From the NCBI GenBank assembly GCA_963719325.1, contig CAVRBW010000007.1, positions 18,972 to 82,971 of the forward strand: DNA of 64,000 nt, given 5' to 3'. Both the position numbers and the translations under genes were made by a program. How positions within the stretch are numbered: position 1 is the stretch's first letter; each line of letters opens with the position of its first letter. The notes below the pieces were generated by a model. The model did not search any database. It saw only the letters and a list, made by a program, of their open reading frames with translations, and was not told where the DNA came from. The DNA comes from DATBLE01 sp963719325. Its GTDB lineage: Bacteria > Actinomycetota > Thermoleophilia > Gaiellales > Gaiellaceae. Of this stretch, positions 52,050 to 59,943 are shown piece after piece.

Positions 52050-52930
52050 CGGAGGACGATTCGGGCGACCGAGAACGCGAGGTCTTGCGCCGACTGGGTC
52101 TCGAGCGTCGTCTTCTCCGGTTCGGTGAGCACCACCACCGTCCTGCGGGCGATCGAACCGACCGTCGCGAGATCGCCTGCGGCACCGCCTCCGCCGTCGA
52201 CGAGGGCACTCGCCGGCAAGGACAGCATCACGGGCTTTCGCAGGCCGAGGAGCCTGATTCCGAGCGGGAACACGGTCACGGTTTCCACCTTCACCGACAG
52301 CCGGTCGGCCGCTGCGACGACGACCGTGCCCTTCAACGACAGCGTGACGGCGCTGCCGGGTGGTGCGGCGAAGAGCACGCGAGTCGCCCGGTTCAGGGAC
52401 CGGAACGGATTGACTGCGCCGCCGTCGTGCGGGTGGATCTCGAAGTGGAGGTGCGGTGTGCCGTCGGCGTCGCCGGAATCGCCGACGTAGCCGATCGCCT
52501 GCCCGGCGACGACCTCGGCGCCGTCCTTCAGGCCCGGCGAGTAGGCAACGCCGGGCACGCACTTGCCCCGGTTGTCGTTGCTCTTCGTCAGGTCGTTGTT
52601 GAGATGGATGTACAGGTAGGTGGTGCCGCTGGCGCCATAGAGGTAGAGCATGCAGCCGGCCCGCGCCGAGGTCGTCCAGAACTTGATCTTGCCGTCCTCG
52701 ACCGCCACTGCGGTCGCCCGCTTCGGCGCGAGGATGTCGTTGCCCTCGTGCCGACCTTGCCCGCGCGGGTCCCCGAAGTCGTTGGTGTACCGATAGGGCC
52801 CGACGACGGGAAAGACGATCGGGCTCGGAACTCCTGCGTCGCCGCGCGAGGGCGACGCAACCGCGGGTCCTGCCACGAGCGCGGCGAGGAGGAGCGTAAT
52901 AAGGCCGCGAACGATCTGGCGGGAGTGCAT
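52046..52930 (-). CDS. Secreted M23 (LytM-type) peptidase-domain protein
   Basis: 294 aa. Signal peptide MHSRQIVRGLITLLLAALVA, then a lysostaphin-like fold: RHEGNDILAPKRATAVAVED corresponds to HxxxD zinc site, and HLHFEIHPHDGG to the HxH end motif, so the metal ligands appear complete. The C-terminal 100 residues (VTLSLKGTVVVAAADRLSVK) form an extra beta domain with no known family. It likely cleaves peptidoglycan cross-bridges or acts as an amidase activator. ATG 52930. Confidence 0.85.
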   Translation of the reverse strand: MHSRQIVRGLITLLLAALVAGPAVASPSRGDAGVPSPIVFPVVGPYRYTNDFGDPRGQGRHEGNDILAPKRATAVAVEDGKIKFWTTSARAGCMLYLYGASGTTYLYIHLNNDLTKSNDNRGKCVPGVAYSPGLKDGAEVVAGQAIGYVGDSGDADGTPHLHFEIHPHDGGAVNPFRSLNRATRVLFAAPPGSAVTLSLKGTVVVAAADRLSVKVETVTVFPLGIRLLGLRKPVMLSLPASALVDGGGGAAGDLATVGSIARRTVVVLTEPEKTTLETQSAQDLAFSVARIVLR

Positions 52931-52976
52931 CGGGTTCCGTTTCGTCGCCAAGGCGCCTGACCCTAGCAGCGAAATC

Positions 52977-53018
52977 GTGGGGGGAACCGCATGGTTCCCC
53001 CCACGAGCCCCCCTCCTT
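52977..53018 (+). repeat. Dispersed hairpin repeat, copy C
   Basis: GTGGGGGGAACC (52977-52988), loop GCAT, GGTTCCCCCCAC (52993-53004), then GAGCCCCCCTCC as in copy A. Further downstream a second long dyad of GTGCG...CGCAC type spans about 53039-53081. Spacer between the M23 gene and etfB. Confidence 0.75.
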
Positions 53019-53130
53019 CGCCGCACATGGCGAATCGCTCGTGCGCTCCGGCGAGAACGCGGTCTCGCCTCCGCGCACGAACGCGCAGTGCACCATCAGC
53101 CAGGGCGGAGAAGATCTAGAGTCTCGGCCG

Positions 53131-53910
53131 GTGAAGATCGCGGTCTGCGTGAAGGAGGTTCCCGAGGCTGGTTCGGTGCGCCGGATCGACCCGCAGACGA
53201 GCCGGCTGGACCGCTCCGGCGAAGGCGTGCTGAATACGTTCGACGTCAATGCCGTGGAGGAGGCGCTTCGGCTGAAGGAGGCCGCGGGCGAAGGCGAGGT
53301 GGTGGTTCTCTCGCTCGGGCCGGAGGGCGCCGTCGACTCGCTCCGCAGGGCGCTGGCAATGGGCGCCGACCGCGCCGTCCTGGTGAGCGACGATGCCGCC
53401 GCCGGCTCCGACCTCGTCGCGACGAGCCGAATCCTCGCGAAGGCGCTGGAGCGCGAGAGTCCGGATCTCGTTCTCTTCGGCCAGCAGTCGTCGGACTCGG
53501 ACGGTGCGGTGCTCTGGGCCGCGGTCGCCGACCGGCTAGGCTTGCCGACCGTCTCGCAGGCCGCCGAGCTGACCGTTGCCGACGGGAAAGCGACGGTGAA
53601 GAGGCAGACGGAGTTCGGTTACGACCGGATCTCGGCGCCGCTGCCCGCGGTGATCGCGGTCTCGGATGCGATCAACGAGCCGCGCTACCCGTCGCTGAAG
53701 GGGATCATGAGCGCGAAGTCGAAGCCGCAAGAGACTCTTTCCCTGAGCGACCTGGGACTGGGCGCCGACGATGCGGGCGAGTCGGGCTCGCGCACGGAGG
53801 TCCTCGGCCTGAGCTCGCCGCCGCCCCGCGGCGAGAGCCGGAAGATCGAGGACGACGGCTCGGCGCCGCAGCAGATCCTGGACTTCCTGGCGGAGAAGAA
53901 GCTCGTATGA
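53131..53910 (+). CDS. etfB: Electron transfer flavoprotein beta subunit
   Basis: 259 aa. Carries AMP and contacts acyl-CoA dehydrogenases, passing electrons to EtfA FAD. KIAVCVKEVPEAGSVRRIDP at the start and LVLFGQQSSDSDGAVL, the AMP-binding segment, are characteristic, as is ALPAVIAVSDAINEPRYPSL-type recognition loop (APLPAVIAVSDAINEPRYPS). GTG 53131 lies eight bases after TAGAGT with no ribosome site. Overlaps etfA by four bases. Confidence 0.95.
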   Translation: MKIAVCVKEVPEAGSVRRIDPQTSRLDRSGEGVLNTFDVNAVEEALRLKEAAGEGEVVVLSLGPEGAVDSLRRALAMGADRAVLVSDDAAAGSDLVATSRILAKALERESPDLVLFGQQSSDSDGAVLWAAVADRLGLPTVSQAAELTVADGKATVKRQTEFGYDRISAPLPAVIAVSDAINEPRYPSLKGIMSAKSKPQETLSLSDLGLGADDAGESGSRTEVLGLSSPPPRGESRKIEDDGSAPQQILDFLAEKKLV

Positions 53911-54872
53911 AAGCACTCGTCTTCCTGGAGCACCACGGAAACGAGCTCCAGAAGGGGCCGCTGGGCGTGCTCTCGAAGGCGGCCACCCTCGGCGACTCGG
54001 AGGTCGCGGCCGTGATCGCCGGCTCCGGCGTCGCCGGACTCGCCTCCGAGGCCGGGAAGTTCGGCGCCTCGAAGGTCTGGGTGGCGGACGACGCGGCCCT
54101 GGAGGCGCCGCTACCCCAGACTCGTGTCGACGTGCTGGCGGCCGTCGTCCGCGAGGGCGGATACGACGCGGTCCTCTTCGCAGCCTCGGTGCTCGCCGCC
54201 GACGTGGCCGCCGGACTCGCCGCTCGCCTCGACGCCGGGCTGAACTGGGATCTCGTCGACCTTGCGCTCGAGAACGGACGGCTGGTCGGGAAGCGCGCGG
54301 CGCTGGGCGACTCGGTGTACGTCGACGTCGGCTGGAAAGGTGCGCCGTGCCTGGCACTGATGCGCTCGGGCGCGTTCGATCCGGTGGCGACCGGGGGCGA
54401 GCCGGAGGTCACGCCGGTCGCGGTCGAGCTGGAGGAGGTCTCGACCAGGACGACGATGGTCGATCAAGCCCACGAGGAGCAGGCCGGACCATCGATCGAG
54501 GATGCCGAGTTCATCGTCGCCGGCGGCCGCGGGCTCGGCGGCCCCGAGGGCTTCGCGCTCGTCGAGGACCTGGCGAAGGCGCTCGGCGGCGCGGTGGCGG
54601 CGACTCGGGCAGTCGTCGACGCCGGCTGGTATCCGTACTCGGCGCAGGTCGGGCAGACCGGCAAGAACGTCTCGCCCAAGCTCTACGTCGCGTGCGGGAT
54701 CTCCGGCGCGATCCAGCACAAGGTCGGCATGCAGAGCTCGGACGTGATCGTCGCGATCAACAAGGATCCGAACGCGCCGATCTTCGAGTTCTCCGACCTG
54801 GGCATCGTCGGCGACCTGCACCAGATCGTCCCGAAGCTCGCGGAGCTCGTGCGGGCGCGCAAGAGCGGGTAA
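53907..54872 (+). CDS. etfA: Electron transfer flavoprotein alpha subunit
   Basis: 321 aa FAD-binding subunit. N-terminal MKALVFLEHHGNELQKGPLG; FAD domain marks VAGGRGLGGPEGFALVEDLA, SRAVVDAGW-type ATRAVVDAGWYPYSAQVGQT, and GKNVSPKLYVACGISGAIQH followed by AINKDPNAPIFEFSDLGIVG. Accepts electrons from the acyl-CoA dehydrogenase and delivers them to the ETF:quinone oxidoreductase encoded directly downstream, with which it shares one base. Confidence 0.96.
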   Translation: MKALVFLEHHGNELQKGPLGVLSKAATLGDSEVAAVIAGSGVAGLASEAGKFGASKVWVADDAALEAPLPQTRVDVLAAVVREGGYDAVLFAASVLAADVAAGLAARLDAGLNWDLVDLALENGRLVGKRAALGDSVYVDVGWKGAPCLALMRSGAFDPVATGGEPEVTPVAVELEEVSTRTTMVDQAHEEQAGPSIEDAEFIVAGGRGLGGPEGFALVEDLAKALGGAVAATRAVVDAGWYPYSAQVGQTGKNVSPKLYVACGISGAIQHKVGMQSSDVIVAINKDPNAPIFEFSDLGIVGDLHQIVPKLAELVRARKSG

Positions 54873-56563
54873 TGGGCCCTGCTCCGTCCAGATATCCGCC
54901 TCCGTGGCGGTCGAGCGAGGCGATCGGCGCTCCGACCGACGCCGATCCGATCGAGGTCGGCCTGCTGGTCGTCGGCGCAGGCCCGGCCGGGCTTGCGTGC
55001 GCGATCCGCCTCGGGCAGCTGCTCGAGGACGACCCGGACACCGCCGAGCGGCTGGGCGACGTCCCGGTCGCGGTCCTGGAGAAGGGCAAGCAGCCCGGTT
55101 CGCACCTGCTCTCCGGTGCGGTCGTCAACCCGCGTGGCCTTCGCCGTCTCTTCCAGGGGCGCAAGCGAATCGACGAGATGCCCTTCTACGGTGAAGTCGC
55201 TCACGAGTCCGTCTACTTCCTGACCCCGAAGCGTGCGCTGCGCATCCCCGCCCCGCCGACGATGCGCAACCACGGCAACTACGTTGCTTCGCTCTCCGAG
55301 CTCGGCCGGTTCCTCGCCGGCGAGGCCGAGGCCGGAGGTGCGACGATCCTTCCCGAGACGCCCGCCGCCCAGCTCCTCGTCGCGGACGGGCGCGTACGCG
55401 GCGTGCGCACCGGCGACCGGGGCCGGGGACGGCAGGGGGAGCCGCTCGGCAACTTCGAGCCCGGCTCGGACGTCCTCGCCCGCATCACCGTCCTCGCCGA
55501 AGGCACGCAGGGCCATCTCACCGGCGCCGCGATCGACCGCTTCGACCTGCAGGGAGCGAATCCGCAGGTATGGGCACTCGGGGTCAAGGAGGTCTGGCGC
55601 GTCCCCTCGCCGCTCGATCGCGTGATCCACACGATGGGCTGGCCGCTCCGCTCGGCGGCCAGGTACCGGGAGTTCGGCGGGTCCTTCATCTATCCGATGG
55701 GCGACGACCTCGTCTCGATCGGAATGGTGGTCGGGCTCGACTACCGGGACGCGGAGCTCTCGGTGCACGACCTCCTCCAGGAGCTGAAGACCCACCCGCG
55801 GATTCGCCGGATCCTCGACGGTGGCGAGCGGTTGGAGTGGGGGGCGAAGACGATTCCCGAAGGCGGCTTCCTCTCCCTCCCGAGGCAGCTGAACGCACCC
55901 GGGCTGCTGCTCTGCGGCGACGGTGCCGGCTTCGTCAACGTGCCCGCGCTGAAGGGCATCCACTACGCGATCGAGTCGGGCCGGCTCGCCGCCGAGGCCG
56001 CCTATGCCGCTCTTCGCCCGGGGGAGGCGCCCGGCCGGCGCGGCGCGCTCGCCTCATACGACGAGTCGATCCGCGAGAGCTTCGTCTGGAAGGACCTGAA
56101 GCGCGTCCGCAACATGCGGCCGGCCTTCGGGCACGGGTTCTGGCTCGGGGGCGGCCTCGCCGGCGCCGTGACGGCGACGATGGGACGGTTCCCGCCCCGG
56201 GACTTCCGGCTCGAGCGCGACGCCGACCACGACTTGATCACCACGGATCGGGCCTCGCGCTACCCGGCATCCGACGGGAAGCTCACGTTCGACAAGCTCT
56301 CGTCGGTCTTCGCCTCGGGCAACAAGACGCGCGACGACCAGCCGAGCCATCTCCGGTTGGAGACGCGGGTGCCGCGTGAGGTCGCGGAGCTGTGGGCGCG
56401 GATGTGCCCTGCGCAGGTGTACGAGGTCGGCGACGAGGACGCCGGGAGGGTTCGTGTCCGCGTGACGCCCTCCAACTGCGTCCAGTGCGGCGCGATCACG
56501 GCCAAGGGCGGCCGGCTGACGCCGCCGGAAGGCGGCTCCGGACCCGAGTACACGCGCACGTAG
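54872..56563 (+). CDS. ETF:quinone oxidoreductase
   Basis: 563 aa membrane-peripheral flavoprotein that takes electrons from ETF to the quinone pool. FAD site VGLLVVGAGPAGLACAIRLG; LEKGKQPGSHLLSGAVVNPR; catalytic GDGAGFVNVPALKGIHYAIE; SYIYPMGDD-like FIYPMGDDLVSIGMVVGLDY. The C-terminal ferredoxin-like part has MCPAQVYEV and NCVQCGAITAKGG. Canonical enzymes have four Cys, with the last in CxxCxxC; here only three are visible and an Ile sits where the fourth belongs, so the 4Fe-4S cluster may be altered or use another ligand. Start ATG overlaps the etfA stop by one base. Confidence 0.9.
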   Translation: MGPAPSRYPPPWRSSEAIGAPTDADPIEVGLLVVGAGPAGLACAIRLGQLLEDDPDTAERLGDVPVAVLEKGKQPGSHLLSGAVVNPRGLRRLFQGRKRIDEMPFYGEVAHESVYFLTPKRALRIPAPPTMRNHGNYVASLSELGRFLAGEAEAGGATILPETPAAQLLVADGRVRGVRTGDRGRGRQGEPLGNFEPGSDVLARITVLAEGTQGHLTGAAIDRFDLQGANPQVWALGVKEVWRVPSPLDRVIHTMGWPLRSAARYREFGGSFIYPMGDDLVSIGMVVGLDYRDAELSVHDLLQELKTHPRIRRILDGGERLEWGAKTIPEGGFLSLPRQLNAPGLLLCGDGAGFVNVPALKGIHYAIESGRLAAEAAYAALRPGEAPGRRGALASYDESIRESFVWKDLKRVRNMRPAFGHGFWLGGGLAGAVTATMGRFPPRDFRLERDADHDLITTDRASRYPASDGKLTFDKLSSVFASGNKTRDDQPSHLRLETRVPREVAELWARMCPAQVYEVGDEDAGRVRVRVTPSNCVQCGAITAKGGRLTPPEGGSGPEYTRT

Positions 56564-56667
56564 GCGCGCGGCGCGCCGTTTTACGCGCGTTTTACGCACC
56601 GCACACGGTTCGCTCACCGCGGCGGCCGATCGTTGTGCGCACACGATCCTGCAAAGGGAGGTATCTG

Positions 56668-57399
56668 ATGCGCACGAAGCTCTTCCTCGCGGTTGCCGCA
56701 GCGGCCCTGCTCTCGGTCGCCGCCGGTATCGCCGCAACCGCCGACGCGAGCGCGGCGAACCGAGGCGTTCTCTACTCGTTCCTCGGCCGGCTGACGGCGG
56801 CTCCGGACAACGGCCGCCTCGCGATCACGGTCGAAGGCGGCAACCGGCCTGCGCTCCGCGCCCTGCTCGGCCACTCCGTCGACCAGACGCTCTCCTACGG
56901 AGACACGACGGAGTTCCTCGAGTGGTCGAACGGCGTCCCGGCGGTCGTCCATGCGGGTGACCTCGACACGGGCGACTACGTCTGGGTGCACGTCCGGGCT
57001 CCCCGTGGCAGCTCGCTCGACACGATCGAGGACACCGACGCGGGCGTGGTCGGCGATCACGGAACGGAGCTGAATCCGCCGAGCAAGCCGCTCTACCTCT
57101 TCCGGGGCAAGGTCACCGCGGTCGGCTCGAGCACCGTCTCGGTGCAGGTTGCCGGCGGTAACAGGCGGGCGCTCCGCCTGCTGGTGGGCAACTCCACCGA
57201 CCAGACGTTTGCGGTCGGGGATTCGACGATCTACCTGAACTGGCAGGGGAAGGTACCGACCGTGATCGACCGATCGGACCTCGAGGTCGGAGATCGCGTC
57301 GTCGTCCGGATCCGCGCCGACGCGGGCTCCACGCTCGGCCAGATCGAGGCGACGCCGGCGGTCAAGGTCGCCGAGCACGAGCCGGCGAGCCAGTCCTGA
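56668..57399 (+). CDS. Secreted protein with two tandem beta domains
   Basis: 243 aa with a signal peptide (TKLFLAVAAAALLSVAAG) and AAAGGGAGG before the ATG at 56668. Two internal repeats of about 95 residues each are recognisable: LYSFLGRLTAAPDNGRLAIT, GGNRPALRALLGHSVDQTLS in the first, LYLFRGKVTAVGSSTVSVQV and GGNRRALRLLVGNSTDQTFA in the second. The pattern resembles the small OB-like DUF5666 repeats of exported proteins. Function unknown. A strong terminator follows. Confidence 0.75.
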   Translation: MRTKLFLAVAAAALLSVAAGIAATADASAANRGVLYSFLGRLTAAPDNGRLAITVEGGNRPALRALLGHSVDQTLSYGDTTEFLEWSNGVPAVVHAGDLDTGDYVWVHVRAPRGSSLDTIEDTDAGVVGDHGTELNPPSKPLYLFRGKVTAVGSSTVSVQVAGGNRRALRLLVGNSTDQTFAVGDSTIYLNWQGKVPTVIDRSDLEVGDRVVVRIRADAGSTLGQIEATPAVKVAEHEPASQS

Positions 57400-57413
57400 C
57401 CCTTTCGCTCCAC

Positions 57414-57449
57414 CGCCGCAGGGTCGCCCGTCACGGGCGCCCTGCGGCG
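57414..57449 (+). terminator. Strong terminator hairpin after the secreted repeat protein
   Basis: CGCCGCAGGG(T)CGCCCG (57414-57430) pairs with CGGGCGCCCTGCGGCG (57434-57449), one unpaired T, loop TCA, then TTTG. A 16-pair stem of high stability fifteen bases after the gene stop. Confidence 0.8.
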
Positions 57450-57500
57450 TTTGCCGGTCGCCGCCGCACGCGAGTCCGACGCAGAGGCGAACATACGACC

Positions 57501-57896
57501 ATGAACTCGAAGCGTTTCCTTCTCCTCGGCGCGGTGCTCGTCGCGCTGAATACGTTCTTCTGGCTGGCACAGGGCGGCTTCGCCCTTCCCCAGGCGTTGA
57601 TCGACCGCTTCTTCGGTCCGCGCATGGTTCGCGCCGAGGTCATCCTCCAGGGCGCGCGCGGCGTCGTGAACGACTTCCGGCTCGACCGCGGGGTGATCAC
57701 CGCGACCGGCTCCGGATCGATCACGCTTCGCGAACGGGACGGCACCGTGGTGACGATTCCGGTCGCGGCCGGCGCACGGGTCGTCGGCTCGCCGCGCTTC
57801 ACCGGCGTCTCGCAGCTTCGGCCGCCCCTGCGGGTGCTCGTCGTCCGCAAGGCGAACGCCCCGGCGCACCTGGTCCAGGTCGAAGGTCGAGGCTGA
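57501..57896 (+). CDS. Exported or membrane-anchored small protein
   Basis: 131 aa. MNSKRFLLLGAVLVALNTFF is a hydrophobic signal or anchor. The remaining 100 residues (VRAEVILQGARGVVNDFRLD, GVITATGSGSITLRERDGTV, VVTIPVAAGARVVGSPRF) look like an OB-type beta domain akin to the repeats of the preceding gene. The next gene, a response regulator, begins three bases after its stop, so it may belong to the two-component operon. Function unknown. Confidence 0.7.
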   Translation: MNSKRFLLLGAVLVALNTFFWLAQGGFALPQALIDRFFGPRMVRAEVILQGARGVVNDFRLDRGVITATGSGSITLRERDGTVVTIPVAAGARVVGSPRFTGVSQLRPPLRVLVVRKANAPAHLVQVEGRG

Positions 57897-57899
57897 CAC

Positions 57900-58586
57900 G
57901 TGACGGGAGCGTCGAGCGGCGGTGTCGTCCTCCTGGTCGAGGACGACGACTCCATCGGGCGACTCGTCAAGCAGTACCTCGAGCAGAAGGACGGCTGGCG
58001 GGTCCTCTGGCTGCGAACCGGAGAGGAGGCTCTCGGCGAGCTGTCGCGACACCCGATCCGGCTCGTCGTTCTCGACGTCGGCCTACCGGGCATCGACGGA
58101 TTCGAGGTCTGCCGTCAGATGCGCAACAACTCGCAGGTCCCGATCGTGATGCTCACCGCGCGCGACGAGGAGGCCGACCGGGTGGTGGGCTTCGCGCTGG
58201 GCGCCGACGACTACGTCCCGAAGCCGTTCTCGCCGCGCGAGCTCGGGGCCCGGATCAAGGCGATCCTCCGCCGCGCTGAGGGGCGATCCGAGGACGACGT
58301 CCTCGCGGCCCGGGAGATCGTTCTCCGGCGCGACTCCCACGAGGTCACCGTTGCCGGCGAGCCGGTCGAGCTGACCGGAAAGGAGTTCGACCTGCTCGCC
58401 TGCTTCCTCGAGCATCCCGGGATCGTCCTCTCGCGGGAGCGGCTGCTCGACCTCGTCTGGGGAATGGCCTATCCGGGCGGTACGCGGACGGTCGATGTGC
58501 ACGTCGCCCAGCTCCGGCGAAAGGTCGGCGTCCCCGGGGCGATCCGAACCGTCCGCGGGGCCGGGTACAAGCTTCAGCCGGCGTGA
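57900..58586 (+). CDS. OmpR/PhoB-family response regulator
   Basis: 228 aa. Receiver domain with acidic pocket LLVEDDDSIG, phosphoacceptor Asp in LVVLDVGLPGIDG, Thr/Lys in VMLTARDEEAD and YVPKPFSPRELG; winged-helix DNA-binding domain from about residue 125 (ELTGKEFDLLACFLEHPGIV, RTVDVHVAQLRRKVG). GTG 57900. Cognate kinase follows with a four-base overlap. Targets are unknown; the exported proteins just upstream are candidates. Confidence 0.95.
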   Translation: MTGASSGGVVLLVEDDDSIGRLVKQYLEQKDGWRVLWLRTGEEALGELSRHPIRLVVLDVGLPGIDGFEVCRQMRNNSQVPIVMLTARDEEADRVVGFALGADDYVPKPFSPRELGARIKAILRRAEGRSEDDVLAAREIVLRRDSHEVTVAGEPVELTGKEFDLLACFLEHPGIVLSRERLLDLVWGMAYPGGTRTVDVHVAQLRRKVGVPGAIRTVRGAGYKLQPA

Positions 58587-59905
58587 AGGTCGCGCGTAGC
58601 CTGCGGGCTCGGCTGTTCCTGGCGATCGGGATGATCGTCGCACTGTCGGTCGCGATCACGCTCGGCCTCGGCCTGATCCTCACGCGCCGCGCCGTGCAGG
58701 ACGCGACGCTGAAGGACATCGAGCACCAGGCGGCACTGATCGTGGGCGAGGAGCAAAGCGCGCTCTCGCCGCTGACGCACCTGCCGCAGCTCCGTCCCTA
58801 CCTGGCGAACCAGCACGAGCAGTACCGCCTGAACCCCGCGCTGCTGCCGCACGACGCGCAGAAGACGCTGGCCGGCGGCAAGCCGGCGGCCGGCACGGTG
58901 ACGATCGACGGCACGGACTTCTACTTCGCCGCCGAGCCGGTCGGGCAGCGCGCGTTCATCTTGCTCCGACCTCGAAGCCTGACGAATCCGAGGTGGACAC
59001 CGTTCGTCGAGAGCATCGTGATCGCGGCGCTCGTCGGCGGGGCGCTCGCCGCAGCGGCTGCGTACTTCCTCGCCCGCCGCATCGTCCGGCCGGTCGATCG
59101 CGTCGCGGCGGCAAGCCGGAGCCTGGCGAGAGGTGCGCATCCCGAGCCGGTGCCGGTCGAGGGCGCCGCCGAGCTGGGGACGCTCGCGGAGGCGTTCAAC
59201 GATCTGGCCGAGCAGCTGCGGCATGCGCGTGAGGCCGAGCGATCGTTCCTGCTCTCGGTGAGCCACGAGCTGAAGACGCCTCTGACTGCGATCGCGGGGT
59301 ACGCAGAGGCGCTGCGCGAGGGGGCGGTCAGCCCTGCGGACGCCGCTGCAACCGTCGCCGTCGAGGCGGAGCGGCTCGAGCGTCTCGTCGGCGACTTGCT
59401 CGACCTGGCCCGCATGAACCGAACGGACTTCAGCGTCCGAAACACGGAGATCGACCTGGCGGAGGTTGCCGACGACGCCGTGCACCGCTACCAGCAGCAG
59501 GCGGCGTCGTTCAGAGTGTCCCTCTCCGCGGTCTCCGAGGGGCCGGCACCGGCAGCCGCCGACGCGGACCGCGTGTTGCAGGTCGTCTCCAACCTTGTGG
59601 AGAACGCGCTGCGGCTGACGCCGCCGGGAGGAGCGGTGCGTGTCGTCACCGGCCCGGGCGTGCTGCGGGTCGAGGACACCGGCCCCGGGCTGCGCGAGGA
59701 AGATCGCGAGCACGCCTTCGAGCGCTTCTACCTCCACTCGCGCTACGGCCGGGAGCGGCCGGTCGGCACCGGCCTTGGCCTGGCGATCGTGAAAGAGCTG
59801 GCGGAGGCGATGGGTGGAGCCGTGGAGGTGTCGAGCGAGCCCGATCGCCTGACGGTCTTCACCGTCCGTCTGGCGGTTTCTGCCGGCGAGCCGGCGCAGG
59901 TGTAA
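58583..59905 (+). CDS. Sensor histidine kinase
   Basis: 440 aa. First membrane helix LFLAIGMIVALSVAITLGLG, a periplasmic sensing region of about 105 residues, second helix near 145 (SIVIAALVGGALAAAAAYFL), HAMP to about 220, phosphoacceptor His in LLSVSHELKTPLTAIAGYAE, then N-box NLVENALRLTPPGG, G1 VEDTGPGLREED and G2 GTGLGLAIVKELAEAM. GTG 58583 overlaps the regulator stop. Signal unknown. Confidence 0.95.
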   Translation: MKVARSLRARLFLAIGMIVALSVAITLGLGLILTRRAVQDATLKDIEHQAALIVGEEQSALSPLTHLPQLRPYLANQHEQYRLNPALLPHDAQKTLAGGKPAAGTVTIDGTDFYFAAEPVGQRAFILLRPRSLTNPRWTPFVESIVIAALVGGALAAAAAYFLARRIVRPVDRVAAASRSLARGAHPEPVPVEGAAELGTLAEAFNDLAEQLRHAREAERSFLLSVSHELKTPLTAIAGYAEALREGAVSPADAAATVAVEAERLERLVGDLLDLARMNRTDFSVRNTEIDLAEVADDAVHRYQQQAASFRVSLSAVSEGPAPAAADADRVLQVVSNLVENALRLTPPGGAVRVVTGPGVLRVEDTGPGLREEDREHAFERFYLHSRYGRERPVGTGLGLAIVKELAEAMGGAVEVSSEPDRLTVFTVRLAVSAGEPAQV

Positions 59906-59943
59906 TCCGCCGCCGTCGCCGCGAATCCGTATCGTCCCGGCGC

